DNA of 33,399 bases from DASSKW01 sp035690065. GTDB lineage: Bacteria; Pseudomonadota; Gammaproteobacteria; Natronospirales; REEB76. The notes under the pieces were generated by a model that was not told where the DNA came from, made no database searches, and was given only the letters and a program-made list of their open reading frames with translations. The stretch covers positions 1-33,399 of the forward strand of contig DASSKW010000124.1 of NCBI GenBank assembly GCA_035690065.1, in the 5' to 3' direction. Of this stretch, positions 32,983 through 33,399 are shown piece by piece. Made by a program: the position numbers and the translations under genes. The stretch's first letter is position 1. Each line of letters begins with the position of its first letter.

Positions 32983-33399
32983 TCAGAACTTCACCGCTAC
33001 GCGGCCGTAGAAAAACCGGCCAGGGACGCGGTTAAAGTACGGCTGATAGCTGTTGGCGAAGGACGACATCGAGAACGGCGCCTGCTTGGCCCACAGGTTC
33101 TGGATACCGAAGGTAAAGTCGGTATTCCAGCTATCCATGTGATACGTCGCGGACACGTCGTGATAGGTCGTCGCACCGATGTGGTTCTGGCCATAACCAG
33201 CCAACGGATTCTCGATCGTCCCGGCGAGAGACGAAGGTAATCCGGGGATGATATAGACCGTGGACACGCTCCCCCAACTCCGGAGAGCCTGGCCGTTGGC
33301 ACCACCACTCCAGGTGCAAGGCGGAACCGACGTGGTCGGCGAAGCCGTTGCGTTCTGACAAGGCTCGATGGTGTGATCGACGAAGTACAGGCTGTAATT
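32983..33399 (-). CDS. TonB-dependent outer-membrane receptor, C-terminal part
   Basis: Only the last 138 residues are in the window; the frame is open to the right edge. Features are alternating beta-strand segments (STYHMDSWNTDFTFGIQNLW type), a likely extracellular loop with two cysteines about 20 residues apart, and a final strand ending GRVAVKF with the terminal Phe typical of outer-membrane barrels. The pattern GIQNLW near the end is common in TonB-dependent receptors. The ligand cannot be told from this part. It is convergent with the oxygenase genes. Confidence 0.8.
   Translation of the reverse strand, partial: NYSLYFVDHTIEPCQNATASPTTSVPPCTWSGGANGQALRSWGSVSTVYIIPGLPSSLAGTIENPLAGYGQNHIGATTYHDVSATYHMDSWNTDFTFGIQNLWAKQAPFSMSSFANSYQPYFNRVPGRFFYGRVAVKF

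Noticed and set aside
33131..33361. Alternative minus-strand frame of 76 codons inside the receptor gene
   Set aside because: The overlapping frame ending in GRVAVKF has beta-barrel character and stays open to the window edge. This one is a shadow.

Overview
This window reads as chromosomal DNA of a non-enteric gammaproteobacterium. The evidence is gene content and order: an mla phospholipid-transport operon, a ruvCAB-ybgC-tolQRAB-pal-cpoB-queE-queC-tRNA-Lys string on one strand (an order also known from pseudomonads), an Fnr/HemN/hemerythrin cluster, relA with a degenerate hydrolase domain, a complete 2-oxoglutarate dehydrogenase operon, and a TonB-dependent receptor. I cannot name the genus.

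Layout. 1-3341: a bidirectional terminator, then the mla operon (mlaF-E-D-C-B, minus strand) with a recognisable promoter overlapped by a long palindrome. 3342-4361: class I fructose-bisphosphate aldolase. 4611-7663: an oxygen-response cluster of fnr, hemN and a divergent hemerythrin-like gene, the last preceded by a perfect FNR box placed as in a class II activated promoter. 7664-8141: a decayed cytochrome c-like gene beside tRNA-Lys. 8142-18273: one long minus-strand run, read from right to left as yfaZ-like, yebC, ruvC, ruvA, ruvB, ybgC, tolQ, tolR, tolA, tolB, pal, cpoB, queE, queC, tRNA-Lys. 18367-21502: relA and a Bax-like glucosaminidase on the plus strand. 21527-22579: an exported NodB-type deacetylase. 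22646-28412: sucA-sucB-lpdA (minus strand), with a long hairpin repeat between sucB and lpdA and a terminator at the end.

28616-32862 is the least ordinary part. Four adjacent genes each carry a fold of the Fe(II)/2-oxoglutarate oxygenase (double-stranded beta-helix) class, from four different families. They are a Sel1-repeat/prolyl 4-hydroxylase fusion, a Tpa1/EGL-9-like hydroxylase, a TPR/Asp-Asn-hydroxylase-like protein that seems to lack one iron ligand, and a TIGR02466-like oxygenase. They lie between the operon that consumes 2-oxoglutarate and the 3' end of a TonB-dependent receptor gene that runs off the right edge. I found no CRISPR array, insertion sequence or phage gene. Most of the window is conserved housekeeping sequence. 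The oxygenase cluster, the FNR-controlled hemerythrin, the mla promoter palindrome and the cytochrome remnant are the parts worth a second look.
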